The notes under the pieces are model-generated. The model saw nothing but the letters and a program-made list of their open reading frames with translations, had not been told where the DNA came from and ran no database searches. A stretch of DNA of 64,000 nt from Hymenopus coronatus (Eukaryota > Arthropoda > Insecta > Mantodea > Hymenopodidae). The stretch covers positions 34,495,501 to 34,559,500 of the forward strand of contig CM060883.1 in NCBI GenBank assembly GCA_030762935.1. Reading direction: 5' to 3'. Positions 34,877-46,156 of this stretch are shown piece by piece. Made by a program: the position numbers and the translations under genes. Within the stretch, counting starts at the first letter, position 1. Every line of letters starts with the position of its first letter.

Positions 34877-35581
34877 ACTTTCTCTACACGTGCTATTCGA
34901 TATCGAAATTTCACCGGAAATACATTTTTGGGTCCTCCTGAATCCAAGCATTTTCAGTAAATGGTATTTAAGTTTGATATCTTCCAAGGATGCAACACGA
35001 AGATTTTTAAACAATTCCCCAAAACCCCAACTACCTTTTCCATGAAAAATTTTCTTGAAAGTTTTTATTTTTCATAAATGACTCTAAAGATATTGATTAA
35101 AATACTTTTATGACAAAATGTATATCTTAGATTTTCGGGGAATAGCCTCTGAAGACCTCTTCTTTCTGGATGATTTTTGTTGAATTTTTCATAACTGGTA
35201 AACCGTAAGAGGTAGACAAATGCAAACTTAACAGAAAATTCATGTTATATATATATTTTTTTTTCGTGAAGTTGATCGTTTTTAAGATATTCCTTGTTAT
35301 TGGTTTCAGCTTTAAAATGCTTAATGTTCTCACACGGGAATTTGTCAACTCCTGTCCATAGAAACAAAAGAACTTCAGTCACATAGCAACCAGCTTTTGA
35401 CTATCACTTTAACGTATGGTACTCCCTTATTTCGCTTCTACTTACAAGGAAGCAAGTAATAAGACTATTTCTGCTAATTTTTTTGTCGATTGGCATGAAA
35501 TAAAGAAAAGCATTAGCTTTTTAATAATAGTTTGTTGAAGAGATGTAGAGAAAGTCATGTGATTGGATCACATTAGATTTT
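34877..35581 (+). mobile_element. HLE-A copy 33, GT tract deleted
   Basis: The palindrome is cut after the first arm (ACACGTGCTATTCGATATCG) and the tract is missing, but the 3' end is complete. Its flank (34785-34870) resembles the flank of copies 31 and 34. Confidence 0.85.
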
Positions 35582-35591
35582 TTAAATTTAT

Positions 35592-36085
35592 TTATGTGCC
35601 TCTCCAAAAGACAAACCTCTGTAAACTGAAAGAGTCAACGCCTTAATAGTAGTTTTTAGATTAAAATGCTTGTCCTATATCTTTATTACTATCTCTACAC
35701 GTTCAATGTGCATAGTGTATAGAGTAGGTATTGCATTGCCACAAAAGTTCGATACCGAGATTTCACCGGAAATACATCTTTTGGGTCCCCCTGAATCCAA
35801 ACAAAGCATTTTCAGAAAAAAATGCCTGTGTTTGTGGACAGCAGAGCTCAAAAACGAAAATACCGCTAATATTAAACTTTGTATTTAAGTTTGGTATCTT
35901 CCAAGGATACGATACGAAGATTTTCAAAAAAGTCCCCCCAACCTCAACTACCCTTTACACGAAACTTTCTTTTTTTTTCAAAAATGTCGTTTTCTCAAAA
36001 ATGGCTCTAACGATTTTGATTAAAATGTCGTATGTTAAAGATATTTGCATGACAATAAAATTTACATCTTGAATTTTCTGGGAAT
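35592..36085 (+). repeat. Second member of the ~0.5-kb duplication
   Basis: Near-identical partner of 32629-33125. It extends through the 5' half of HLE-A copy 34. Confidence 0.85.
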
Positions 36086-36411
36086 AGCCTCTAAAGACCT
36101 CTTTATTCAGCATGATGATTATTGAATTTTGCATAACTAGTGAACCGTAAGAGAAAGACAAAAACTTACTGCACAAAGAATGTAGATCACGATAAAAAAC
36201 ACAATTTATCATATACATATTTTTCGTGGACTTGGCCGTTTTCGAGATATTCCTTAATATTAATTTAAGTTTTAAAATACTTAAACTTTTCTCATACGGA
36301 AACTTGTCAACGCTTGGCCACGCAAAAAAAAACAAACAAAAAAACAAAAACGATTTCAATCCCGTAGAAGGCTAAATTTTAAAACGTTTGATTGTTTCCA
36401 TCCTACTTATA

Positions 36412-37612
36412 CGAGGGCTGTAAAGAAAGTAGTGGCAACATGGTCCCCACATTCACAGGAGAGCAGGTATGAGCCAATAGGATATGGGAGCGATCAGGTG
36501 TCTACTGTCGATGTGTGGTGTGCATTGGTCGGGCTGCCAGTTGAGAGTGTGTTTGTTGTTGCTGAGTGGCGTTGAAGTGAACAGTGTCAAGTGCAGCATA
36601 TTTACTAAAGGCGATCAGCGTTCGTGGATTAAAATCGAGGTTGCTCGTGGAAAAAATGCATCAGCATGTTATCGAGAATTACGTGAAGCCTGTGGCGGGA
36701 ATGCATTGCCGTACAGAACGGTTGCATGGCGGGTCAAGGCGTTTCGTGCAGGTCGGACTGAGACTGCAGATTTGCTCCACACAGGTCGGCCGTCCATTCC
36801 GCAAGATCAGATTGACATCGTGAGTGGTCTCGTTGCCATGGACCATCGATGGACTGTCCAGGAGTTATCCGTAAAGGTTGGTCTCAGTCATCAAACAGTG
36901 TGGCATATTCTGACGAAATATCTCCACCTGAGGAAAATTGGTCCCGTTGGGTTCCACATCGACTCACTGAGGTACAGAAATGGCACCGGTATGTACTGGC
37001 TGGCATCCACCTGGACAGATACCGCAACGAAGGAGACGCATTTCTGCAGCGTATTGTCGCCATTGATGAGACGTGGGCACGAGCCTATGAGCCGGAATTG
37101 AAGTGTCAGTCGAATGAATGGCGTCACCCAGGTTCACCACGTCCACAGAAAGTTCGACAGGAAGCCAGTCGGGGGAAGCTGATGCTGATTGTGGCATAAG
37201 ACTAAGAGGGGGGTATTCCTAAGCCTGAGGGACAAACTGTCAACAGCGACATAACAACGCACGCTGTTATGTCGCAAACAATGTCCAGCTCTTATTGCAA
37301 CGGTGGCATTGGGAGGTTTTGGAACATCCTGCGTACTCACCAGACATGAGTCCTTGTGACTTCGACATGTTTCCGATGTTGAAGGAACCCCTCCGAGGCC
37401 GCCGATTTCCTGACGTGGCATCTGTAGTCCGCGCAGTAGGGCGCTCCGTTGCAGTCATCAACAGAGGCCGCCTTGCCAACCGTCCCCAACGGCTGCCCTA
37501 CATTTGGCAAAAGGTGGGTGACTACATTGAAGGAATGTAATGCAATTGTACTTGTGAGTTCAATAAATATTGCGTTCTATCAATGTTGCCACTACTTTGT
37601 TTACAACCCTCG
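36412..37612 (+). mobile_element. Mariner-like element, 1201 bp, in HLE-A copy 34
   Basis: The terminal inverted repeats begin CGAGGGCTGTAAAGAAAGTA on the left and CGAGGGTTGTAAACAAAGTA on the right (reverse complement). They extend to about 30 bp with two differences. TA flanks at 36410-36411 and 37613-37614 are the expected target duplication. Length is typical for a nearly full mariner. Confidence 0.95.
36586..37540 (+). pseudogene. Mariner transposase pseudogene
   Basis: Pieces in order: an N-terminal helix-turn-helix region (about 36600-36935) with W-R-V-K-A-F-R-A-G and a T-G-R-P-S linker; a frameshift near 36935; a second piece with S-R-W-V-P-H-x-L-T, the first catalytic motif D-E-T-W and Y-E-P-E-L-K; a stop at 37197-37199; and, after a further frame change, the C-terminal piece with Y-S-P-D-M-S-P-C-D-F-D and L-K-E-P-L-R-G up to the stop at about 37540. 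The segment that should hold the second catalytic aspartate (H-D-N motif) is missing; an about 35-codon deletion explains it. DD34D-type mariner transposases cut and paste DNA at TA sites; this copy cannot. Confidence 0.9.
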
Positions 37613-37861
37613 TAAATTATCTAAGTATAAAGACCGTTTCTGCTAATGTTTTAGCATTACATATATAGAAGAATAAACTTATTATCAATATTCAGTTTGT
37701 ACCATAGAGAAAGTCATGTAAATGGAGCATATCAGATTTTTATTCTGTATGTTTAAAACCGCGTACAGTTATAGAGGCCGTATTATTATACAAGATCTAT
37801 GTCTGTCTACTCAAATATAAATAGATACACAGATTCATTATTAAGGATTGTAAGTATTTTT

Positions 37862-38686
37862 ACATTCTCTATACGCACTATGTACATAGTGTATAGAGAA
37901 GGTATTGCACTCCACCCAAAAATTCGATACCGAGATTTCACAGGACATATAAGTTTTAGGGTCCCCTTTATCTAAAAAAAAGCATTTTCGGAAAAAGATC
38001 CATGTGTGTGTGTGTGTCCGTGTGTCTGTGAACACGATAAGTTTAGTATCTTCCAGGGATGCGACACGAAGATTTTGAGAAAAATCCCCCCACCCCCAAC
38101 TACCCTTTACATGGAAATTTTTTCGAAAGTTTTGATTTTCTCAAAAATGACTCTTAACGATTTTGATTAAAATTTCGTATATTAAAGATATTTACACGGC
38201 AAATAAAATGTATATCTTGAATTTTCTGGAAATAACCTATGAAGACTACTTTATTCTGGATGAATTTTATGAATTTTTGCATAACTGCTAAACCGTAAGA
38301 GATGGAGAAACACTTACAACACAAAAAATGTAGAGCTCCTTAAAGCGCACAATTTATTTTATATACATTTTTTTCGTGGAGTTGATCATTTTTTAGATAC
38401 TCTTTGTTTTTTTATTTCTGCTTTAAAAAGCATTCATTTATCATACAGGAATTTAGCAATTCCAGTCCATACAAACAAAGGAATTCAGTCACATAGCAAC
38501 CAATTTTTGACTATCACTTTAACCAATAATACTTCCTTATTTCGCCTCTACTTACAAGGAAGCAAGTAATAGGACTATTTCTGCTGATTTTTTCTCGATT
38601 AGTATGAAGTAAATAGAAGCATAAGCTTTTTAATAATAATTTGTTGCAGAGATATAGAGAAAGTCATGTGAATGGAACACATCAGA
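37862..38686 (+). mobile_element. HLE-A copy 35, near full length
   Basis: One of the cleanest palindromes (only ACATTC for ACTTTC). A ~60-bp deletion removes the AACTCAAAAACG...TATTTAAG part after the GT tract. Confidence 0.9.
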
Positions 38687-39225
38687 TTTTTTATTATCTC
38701 CCAAATATCAGCAATAAGAAGCCTTCACTCGTAATTTTCTTTAACTGGACTCTATCGCATAAAAAACTGTTTTTAAGCTGCAGGAACGTGGCTTCGTTAA
38801 TAAATATAAGACTTTATGTGATCCGCTTTATTACAAGAAGCAAGAATTCACGATTTCTGCAAATGCTATTAACGGAGTCTGAAAATTACTATGAGTTTAT
38901 AACCCTTGAAATGGCTAGCTTATATTATCCGAGGCCCTTTTATTCATACCACATCGTTAATACTGCATTACGGACTTAGCCTTTTGCTAAGATTGAAGTA
39001 TATTTTAATGTCCCCACACTTTAATAATGATTTCTGGTAATGATTTTCTATGCATGCACTAAAATTGGCTATGTATCAAAGAACATATAACCAAAAGTAC
39101 CACATTCTAATCTAACAGTCCCGAGTATTAAGTGAAGATATAAGAATTCATGTTCAAAATGTTATTATTATTATTATTATTATTATTCCTAGCATGAACA
39201 TACAATATAAGTACATCGCAATTAC
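38687..39225. other. Unassigned
   Basis: Contains a (TTA)n microsatellite at about 39162-39187. The plus frame 38641-38979 starts inside HLE-A sequence and has no recognisable domain. Confidence 0.5.
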
Positions 39226-40162
39226 TACCAAAAATTCGATACCGATATTTCACCGGACCTATAGGTCTTCAGACCCTCTACAAAAAGAGTAATTTAAAAA
39301 AAATATCCATGTGTGTATGTGTGTATCTGTGGGCAACATAGCTCAAAAACGTCTGTTAAACACCCTTATAGAAAATATTTTTTTTAAATGTTGATTTTCT
39401 GAAAAATAAGCGTAACGGTATTGTGATAATTATATTTGTTTTTTTCCCACAGAAACCGTGTATATTACAGGAGTTGATAGGTAGAGTTAGACTGATTTGA
39501 ACAATGTATCTCTTGGTCTCCAGTCGGTTGCTCTACCACTGAGCTACCATGGCAACATACCGGCATAGCAATGCACTTCTCAACTGACTCGCATATTTTG
39601 AGAAGATAGCCCCAATGGCGACTTACTATGTCGTAAGTATTTTATGTCCCAAGATTCATAATATCGCCAATTATTTTAGGCCATTTTCGTCATGTATCTT
39701 TTTTCGTGGAGTTGACCACTTTTTAGATATTCCTTGTTATTGGCTTATAGAGTTTTATAATGTGCAAACTGGTTGGGTTAATAAGTAATTTAAACTATTG
39801 TAAAATGTATTTAATTGAGGAGATTAAAAGATAAATAAAACTCTTTTTAAAATTTAACTTTGTAAATTAGTTGTGTGATCTATCAATAATGATTAAAATA
39901 CTAAATTAGCATAGGGATAACAGAGTTTCAGTTTTAAAATACTTTATCTTTTCACACACGGGCATTTGTTAACTCCTGGCAATGCAACGAAACGGGTTTC
40001 ATCCACATGGCAACCAACTTTTAAAAGATTTGACTATCGTTTTAGTGTATCTCTTATTTACCTTCTACTTCAAAGAAAGCATTTTTGCTAATTTTTGTCT
40101 CGATTAGCTTTTTAACATTACTTTGTTACAGATATGTAGAGAAATTCATGTGATTGTAACAC
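39226..40162 (+). mobile_element. HLE-A copy 36, interrupted
   Basis: 5' piece 39226-39430 (palindrome lost), tS4 insertion at 39433-39690, then pieces 39692-39755 and 39925-40162. The stem-loop end has decayed. Confidence 0.75.
39433..39690 (-). mobile_element. SINE family tS4
   Basis: The minus-strand head reads GCCATGGTAGCTCAGTGGTA then GAGCAACCGACTGGAGACC, a tRNA-like D arm and anticodon arm. The body shares GGAGTTGATAGGTAGAGTTAG and GTCGCCATTGGGGCTATC with 29225-29576. Confidence 0.75.
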
Positions 40163-40173
40163 ATCATATTTTT

Positions 40174-41020
40174 ACTTTCTCTACACGTATGTACATGGTG
40201 TGTAGAGAAGGTATGGTAATGCACCCAAAATTCGATACCGATTTTCACCGGAAGTACATCTTTTGAGACCGCTTGAATAAAAAAAAAACATTTTTAGAAA
40301 AATGTCCGTGTGTGTCTGTCTGTATGTATGTGTGTATGTCTGTGGGCAGCATAGCTCAAAAACGAAAAGTCCTTTAAAAACCAAACTTGGTATTTAGGTT
40401 TGGCATCTTCCAAGGATGCGACACGAAGATTTTCAGAAATATCCCCCCACCACCAACTACCCTTTACATGGAACTTTGCTCAAAAATTTTGGTTTTCTTA
40501 AAATGGCTCTAACGATTTTTATTCAAGTATCGTAAATTAAATAAAATTTGAATTTGAATTTTCTGGGAATAGCATCTGAAGACTACTTTATTCTGGATGA
40601 ATTTTATGGAATTTTGCATAACTGCTAAACCGTAAGAGATGGGCAAGAACTTACTCCACAAAAAATGTAGAGCACGTTAAAACACACAATTTAAGTAATA
40701 TACATTTTTTTCGTGAAGTTGATCGTTTTTTAGATATTCCTTGTTATTGGTTTCAGGTTTGGAAAACTTATACCATTCTCATACAGAAATTTGTCAACTC
40801 CTGTCCATACAAAGAAACTTCAGTCACAAAGCAACCAGCTTTTGACTATCACTTTATCTATGGTACATCCTTATTTCACTTCTACTTTCAAGAAGCAAGT
40901 AATAAGACCATTTTGTGCTAATTTTGTCTCGATTAGCATGCAGTAAATAGAAGCATAAGCTTTCAAACAATAATTTGTTGCAGACATATAGAGAAAGTCA
41001 TGTGAATGGAACACATCACA
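40174..41020 (+). mobile_element. HLE-A copy 37, full length
   Basis: Palindrome ACTTTCTCTACACGTATG..., a CTGTCTGTATG-type tract, and complete to the stem-loop (CACATCACA). Confidence 0.9.
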
Positions 41021-41089
41021 TTTTTTTATTAATGTTTATCTCTGGCTTTTGCCATGATTTGTTTCATAATGTGCTGATAACCTTATAAT

Positions 41090-41513
41090 TGAGGACCCTT
41101 AAATACCAACTTATTCATCCATCATGTATAAGGAACCTTTTTCTAAGAATGCTTTTATATCGGACAAGGGAATCTTGACACCGGACCGCCTGGGTAGTGT
41201 GGTGGTAGCGTGTCTGCCTCACATTCAACAGGTCGTGAGTTCGAATCTCGTTAGGGTGAGTTACCCGGATAAGTTTTTTTTCGGGGTTTTCCCTTATCCT
41301 GAGAAGACGAATGTCAAGTAACTTTAAGCTCCATGGACCCCGAGATCATTTGAGCATTATTTCACCAATTTCATTCATCGTCCGATATGATCAACCTGGT
41401 TAAAGGACGTTAAACTTAAAAAAAATCTCGACATCGAATTTTTGCGGTGGAATGCAATAAATACCTTCTGTATGTACTATGTAATTTGTAAACACGTGCT
41501 GGAGAAAGTAATA
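41090..41513 (-). mobile_element. HLE-A 5' fragment 38, split by tS2
   Basis: The left piece (to 41186) and right piece (from about 41426) show the TTCTCC...GGAGAAAGT end with an eroded palindrome. Confidence 0.75.
41187..41425 (+). mobile_element. SINE family tS2, complete
   Basis: CCGCCTGGGTAGTGTGGTGG head, AGTTCGAATCTC B box, GGACGTTAAACTT end and A-tail. Inserted in HLE-A fragment 38. Confidence 0.9.
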
Positions 41514-42149
41514 TACTTATTACAGTTTAAAAGTGATTTTTGAAGGACATTTTACTACAATAACTCATATGGTAATTATGGCCTGGTAAACTAGTGCTTA
41601 GCAGTGAAAGCAAGTGACCTTAGCAGCTGCCTATATAGAGGTTAAATTAGCCGAGTTTGGAAACGAAAGGGGAGGTAGAGTGCTTGGTGTAAATTCAAGT
41701 TACTCCACAAGTTGAAAGCCTTTGGGATCTGGAGGAGGTGATCACGGGAATGAAACCAACTTCTTGGTGGAACGTTAAGTACATTCAGGTTAATGTGCTT
41801 AGTGCTCTGACTTCTCTACGAATAAAATTCTTAACCTCTGGTCAAAGTACCCGCAACTTTGGGTGCATTATTCGGGCGAGAGGCGGCGTGGCAGTTAACG
41901 CCTGCGCAGCGGGTTTTATCTCCGGGCTTCCTGCCTCAACAGCACGAGTTATCTGCACTAATGCCTGTACATTAGACCGCTTTATTGTGCCAGTGTTTGT
42001 GCAACATGCTCGCAGACAAAATGCTCTTCCCTTCTGACGTCGTCAATCTGCTTGTGCCATTCAGCTCACTCGCTATCTCTGTACATTCCCCGAGCTTGTT
42101 TCGTCCACCACACACAGTGATTTTATTAATGTATGTTCCAAGGAAGAAA
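41514..42149. other. Unassigned, with a GC-rich island
   Basis: 41860-42060 is GC-rich with several GCG motifs and open in two frames (41738-42037 plus; 41985-42296 plus partly overlaps a repeat). No domain recognised. Confidence 0.4.
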
Positions 42150-43312
42150 AACAATCCGAGTTTTCCATTCACACGAGTTTCTCTAGCTGTTACACAAACA
42201 ACTTTCCTTACAAAAGATTATTCCTTTATCTACAACATGCCGCCGCTCATGGTAAACATTACCAGAAATTGTTATTACTTGCTTCCTTGTAAATAGAAAC
42301 AAAATAAAGGAAAATGGAAATGGCGTGGACGCTCTTTACCTACTATGGTTCCCATTCTAATTTTAGGCGTGAAAGACCTCTTAAGTTTGCGGCCTATCAG
42401 GCTTGAGGTTCTTTTACGTGCCGTAAATCTACGACCCGGGACCAACGGCTTTACTTCCCTTCCGAAGGAAGCCATGCTAAGGAATTTTATACCCGAAAAA
42501 ATCCATCGTCCTCCGCTGGGTATGAACCCACGACCTTGTGTATGTGAAGTTATTATGATAACTATTACACCACGAAGGACGACTGAACAAAAAGGAATAA
42601 CTAGGCTAAATCGATAGTCAAATCTTTCAAAATCTGGTCCTATGTGAAACAATTGAAGCTCTATTCGCTTTGCATGGCCTGCAGTAAAACAAAAGAGTGG
42701 ATAGGAAACGCTACTTCTCGTTTGAGAGTAGTTTAAGTAGTTTAAAATTAAAACCAATACCAATAAATAGCTCAGAAAAGATTGACTCTGTATAAAAACG
42801 TATATAACACAAATTATGTGTTTTAACGAGATCTATATATTCTGTTTTGCCTATATTCCACGGTTTAGCCTTCAGAGGCTATTCCCTGAAAATTCAAGAT
42901 ATATATTTTATTTGTCACGTAAATATTTTAAATATAAAAAAAATTAGTCAAAATCATTAGAGCTATTTTGGAAAAAATGAAACTTTTCGAAATGTTTTCC
43001 ATGTAAATGGTAGTTTGAGGGTAGGCGATTTTCTTGAAAATATTAATGTCGCATCCTTGGATGATATCAAACTTAAATATCAAGTTTGGTATTTAACGGA
43101 ATTTTTGTTTTTCAGCTATACTGCCCAAAGACACACACACACGCACACATACACACAAACACACAGACAGACACACACACACACACGGACATTTTACCAA
43201 AAATGCTTTTTTTGTATACAGAGGGGCGCAAAAAATGTATTTCCGGTGAAATCCGGTATTGAATTTTCGGATGCATTAAAATACCTTCACATAGTACGTG
43301 AAGAGAAAGTAA
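42150..43312 (-). mobile_element. HLE-A copy 39 with tS3 insertion
   Basis: 3' part 42150-42312, tS3 at 42313-42590, then the remaining 5' two thirds to AGAGAAAGT at 43312. The palindrome is shortened (CTTCACATAGTACGTGAAGAG). The AC tract at 43130-43180 is long. Confidence 0.88.
42313..42590 (-). mobile_element. SINE family tS3, inserted in HLE-A
   Basis: The minus-strand head GTGGTGTAATAGTTATCATA, B box GGGTTCATACCC, and body ending GAGCGTCCACGCC. AAAGGAA occurs on both sides (42306-42312 and about 42591-42597). Confidence 0.88.
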
Positions 43313-43329
43313 CAACAATTAGATAAAAT

Positions 43330-44157
43330 ATTCACTTTAAATCATTTTATCTCTATTAAAATAATCAGTGATGCTTTAGTTCGAGTTACTAGGAAAGATA
43401 ATCAAGATAAACGTTAACATAATTGTTCTTATAGCTTGCTTCTTTGTAAGTAGACGAAACAAGGAAAAACACCAGGCTAAAGCGATAGTCAAATCTTTTA
43501 AGCCGGTCGCTATTTGAACCAATTGAAATTCGGTTCTACTTGTTTTCTAGGAGTTCGAGAAAAGTTTAAGTAGTTTAAAACTGAAACTAGTAACTCGGAG
43601 TATCTCGAAAACAGTTAATTCTACCCCAAAATTGTGTGTTTTAACAAGATCTACATTTTCTGTGCAGTAAGCTTTTGTCTATCTCTTACGGTTTATCAGT
43701 TATACAAAAGTTAAACAAACGTCATCTAGAATGAAGAGGTCTTCAGAGGCTAAAAAGTGCCAGAAAATTGAAAATATATCCTAAATGTATGACAGTTTTG
43801 ATACACAATTGTTATAACCATTTTTGAAAAAAATAATAGTTTTTGAAAAGTGTTCCATGTAAAGTGTAGTTGAAGATGGAGGGATTTTTTCAAAATCTTC
43901 GTGTCGCAACGTTGAAGGGTACTAAACTTAAATACTAACTTTGCACTTAACCGACTTTTCGTTTTCGAGCTATCCCAACCGCGCGCGCGCGCACACACAC
44001 ACACACGGACATTTTTCTCTAAATACCTTTTGTTTTGGATTCAGAGTGTCTCAAAATATACACATCTAGGGAAATCTCAGTATTGAGTTTTTGGGTGGAA
44101 TACAATACCTTCTCCACTACTATGTACATCTTATGGTACGTGCTAGAGAAAGTAAAA
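43330..44157 (-). mobile_element. HLE-A copy 40, near full length
   Basis: The stem-loop end is lost and the palindromic end present (CTCCACTACTATG...GCTAGAGAAAGT). The tract begins with an alternating CGCGCG run at 43981-43991. Confidence 0.82.
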
Positions 44158-44423
44158 ACGTCACAAATAATTTATTGCACCGAAATTACGACATTTAAAG
44201 ATCAGACGACTGTGAGAGTTTATAAGTGAATGCTGTACTGCAGTATTGTATAAAATCCCCAACAAGTCACTGTTTGCCTGTTTCACGAAAAACTTAACTA
44301 ATCTATTCGTTGTTTTGACCTGCGCCTCATTTAACTGCTGTAGGCAGTCATCGTCCCACTAGGCGATAGGAACTTGCTCATTAATTCTGTTTTTATCGCT
44401 TTCATCCTCCGCTTCTGCATTTT
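44158..44423. other. Unassigned
   Basis: Nothing recognised. Confidence 0.45.
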
Positions 44424-44596
44424 AACGAAACATTCCATGTCGAGATTTTACCGGAAATGCATGTTCAAAAACTAAATAAATCTTTGGTATTCAAGTTCAG
44501 TATCTTCCAAACTACCCTTTATATGGAATATTTTTTTCCAAATTTTCGATTTTCTAAAGGTGGATCCTAAAATTTTTAATAAAATATCAAAATGCT
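44424..44596 (+). mobile_element. HLE-A fragment 41, internally deleted
   Basis: Starts after the palindrome (TCGAGATTTTACCGGAAATG). The GT tract is missing and it ends in the AAAATTTTTAATAAAATATC segment. Confidence 0.72.
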
Positions 44597-45295
44597 ACTT
44601 CCAAAGAACTTTCTGCGTGACGGTATTATACTGCCTGGCCAAAAGAAGATGGCGGAGATCTGAGGTAACAAAGGAGCTAACTGCACACACAATCGAGGTT
44701 TTACTACAAAACTATACATGTATGTGATTCACTCATGCTACCACATCTACCTATTTTAATTGGCGGTGGTATAGAGGTGCCGTCCAGTAGGGGTTTCTTG
44801 GAGTTCAAAGTGGCTGTTGCTTTCCAAATGTAAACACTTCCAGTTTATCTGCCAAAAATTATGCATCAAATAGATCATTTCCACTGCGTTAGATTTCTGA
44901 GGTTTCCTTTGTCTTGTAATACGAGCTTGGAACTACACGAAAGCCAAGAAAACAAACAAAATGCATTTCCATATTTCAGTGTCAATAAAAACTCTGTATT
45001 TAAATCAGCAGGCCTAGAACCTATCACAACTTGTATTTCTAACTGAGATTAGGCAGTAGCGGATATCAGTGCCGCTGCTGCGCACGACTTTCGCCACCCC
45101 TCTTCTCTTACAGAGCGAGAAAGTGATAAGTAGGTCATGTTTCAAGATAAATCAGAAGTATTATATGAAGAAACATTTTCAGAAAACTTTAATGTGAGCA
45201 ATTATTCTATTCAAGTAAATGTAGTTTAACAGCATTTGCTATAATTACTAATGTTTCTGTTTCTCAAGCAAGTAAAAAAAAAAAAAATACTGTAG
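44597..45295. other. Unassigned
   Basis: AT-rich with poly-A at 45270. No credible gene or repeat. Confidence 0.45.
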
Positions 45296-45510
45296 ACAAC
45301 CTTAGTGGTCGAGTGGTCAGTGAGCTGACTTTTCCCCCGGAGGTCCCGGGTTCGATTCACGGCTGGGGTGGGGAAGTTTTCTTTAACCAGAATTATTCTC
45401 TATCCCCCACAAAGTCTGGATGTATGCTTATGAGAGTGAATGTGTGCGAGTTTTGAGTGAAATAAAATGATTTAAACCCAACGTAAATAACCTACAGACG
45501 ATTTGTTTGT
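45296..45510 (+). mobile_element. tRNA-derived SINE, family tS6
   Basis: The head GGTCGAGTGGTCAGTGAGCT with B box GGTTCGATTCACGG is tRNA-like. The body includes GTTTTCTTTAACCAGAATTA and ends AAATAAAATGATTTAAACCC. The family is unrelated by eye to tS1-tS5. Confidence 0.65.
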
Positions 45511-46073
45511 AATGCGAAGCCCTCGATATGACCTTAGATGTTAATGGGGGCTATCTAAATGAAACAATAATAAAAAAAATATTGCTGGTTCAATAATAGG
45601 AACCATAAATAATCAGTCAGACAAAAACAAAGTGCATATGCTATCCAGGCAAAAAATGTTAGATAAAATTTTATAATTTTGGAAAAAATTATTTAATTAG
45701 TAAAATGTTTAATTTATGTTATGATAAATTATTTATGTATAAATATGAAATTGTGTCGAACATTCCGGAAAGTATCGTTTCCATCATATTTTAAACCCTC
45801 GTGCTATACTGTATGTGAATGTTGTACCTGAATGATTATCGAAATAATTATATGAAAAATATTTAATCTTTCAAACACTGCATCATGCTTTGCCATTATT
45901 AACTGTTTAAATTTAAATATTCGCTTAATATCGTCCTATGCTCAAGAGAAATACATAAAACTGCCACCAGAGGATACGGAATTTCAGGAAATAGCAGAGA
46001 GCCTGCCACCCCAAAGATGGGACCGGTTTGGTGATATACAATTCATGTAGTATAAGAGTGTCAAGTACAGTAA
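45511..46073. other. Unassigned, upstream of the UUA tRNA
   Basis: Strongly AT-rich. No HLE-A, SINE or coding signal. Confidence 0.5.
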
Positions 46074-46145
46074 TTCCATGTGGTCCAATGGCAAGGACGC
46101 CTGGCTTTAACCCAGGAGACCCGGGTTCAATTCCCGGCGTGGAAA
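46074..46145 (+). tRNA. tRNA with UUA anticodon (ochre-suppressor type), Glu-like body
   Basis: The acceptor TTCCATG pairs over all seven positions with CGTGGAA (one G-T), with discriminator A at 46145. The D stem GTCC/GGAC, anticodon stem CCTGG/CCAGG and T stem CCGGG/CCCGG are perfect, and the T loop TTCAATT is canonical. The loop CTTTAAC places TTA at 46107-46109. This anticodon would read UAA. The rest resembles tRNA-Glu (loop CTTTCAC, anticodon TTC), so one C-to-A change at anticodon position 36 could have produced it. A seven-T Pol III terminator follows at 46150-46156. A complete absence of stem mismatches argues against an ordinary pseudogene. Charging identity is unknown. Confidence 0.88.
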
Positions 46146-46149
46146 TAAC

Positions 46150-46156
46150 TTTTTTT
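46150..46156 (+). terminator. Pol III terminator of the UUA tRNA
   Basis: A run of seven T residues starting five bases after the discriminator. Confidence 0.8.

Larger units (their letters stand above)
35688..37736 (+). mobile_element. HLE-A copy 34, interrupted by a mariner
   Basis: The 5' part is 35688-36411 and the 3' part resumes at 37613 with AAATTATCTAAGTATAAAG, reaching the stem-loop at 37736. The mariner sits in the conserved CTACTTAYA segment. Confidence 0.88.

Noticed and set aside
42275..42763. 162-codon minus frame
   Set aside because: Composite of HLE-A and the inserted tS3 SINE. No domain.
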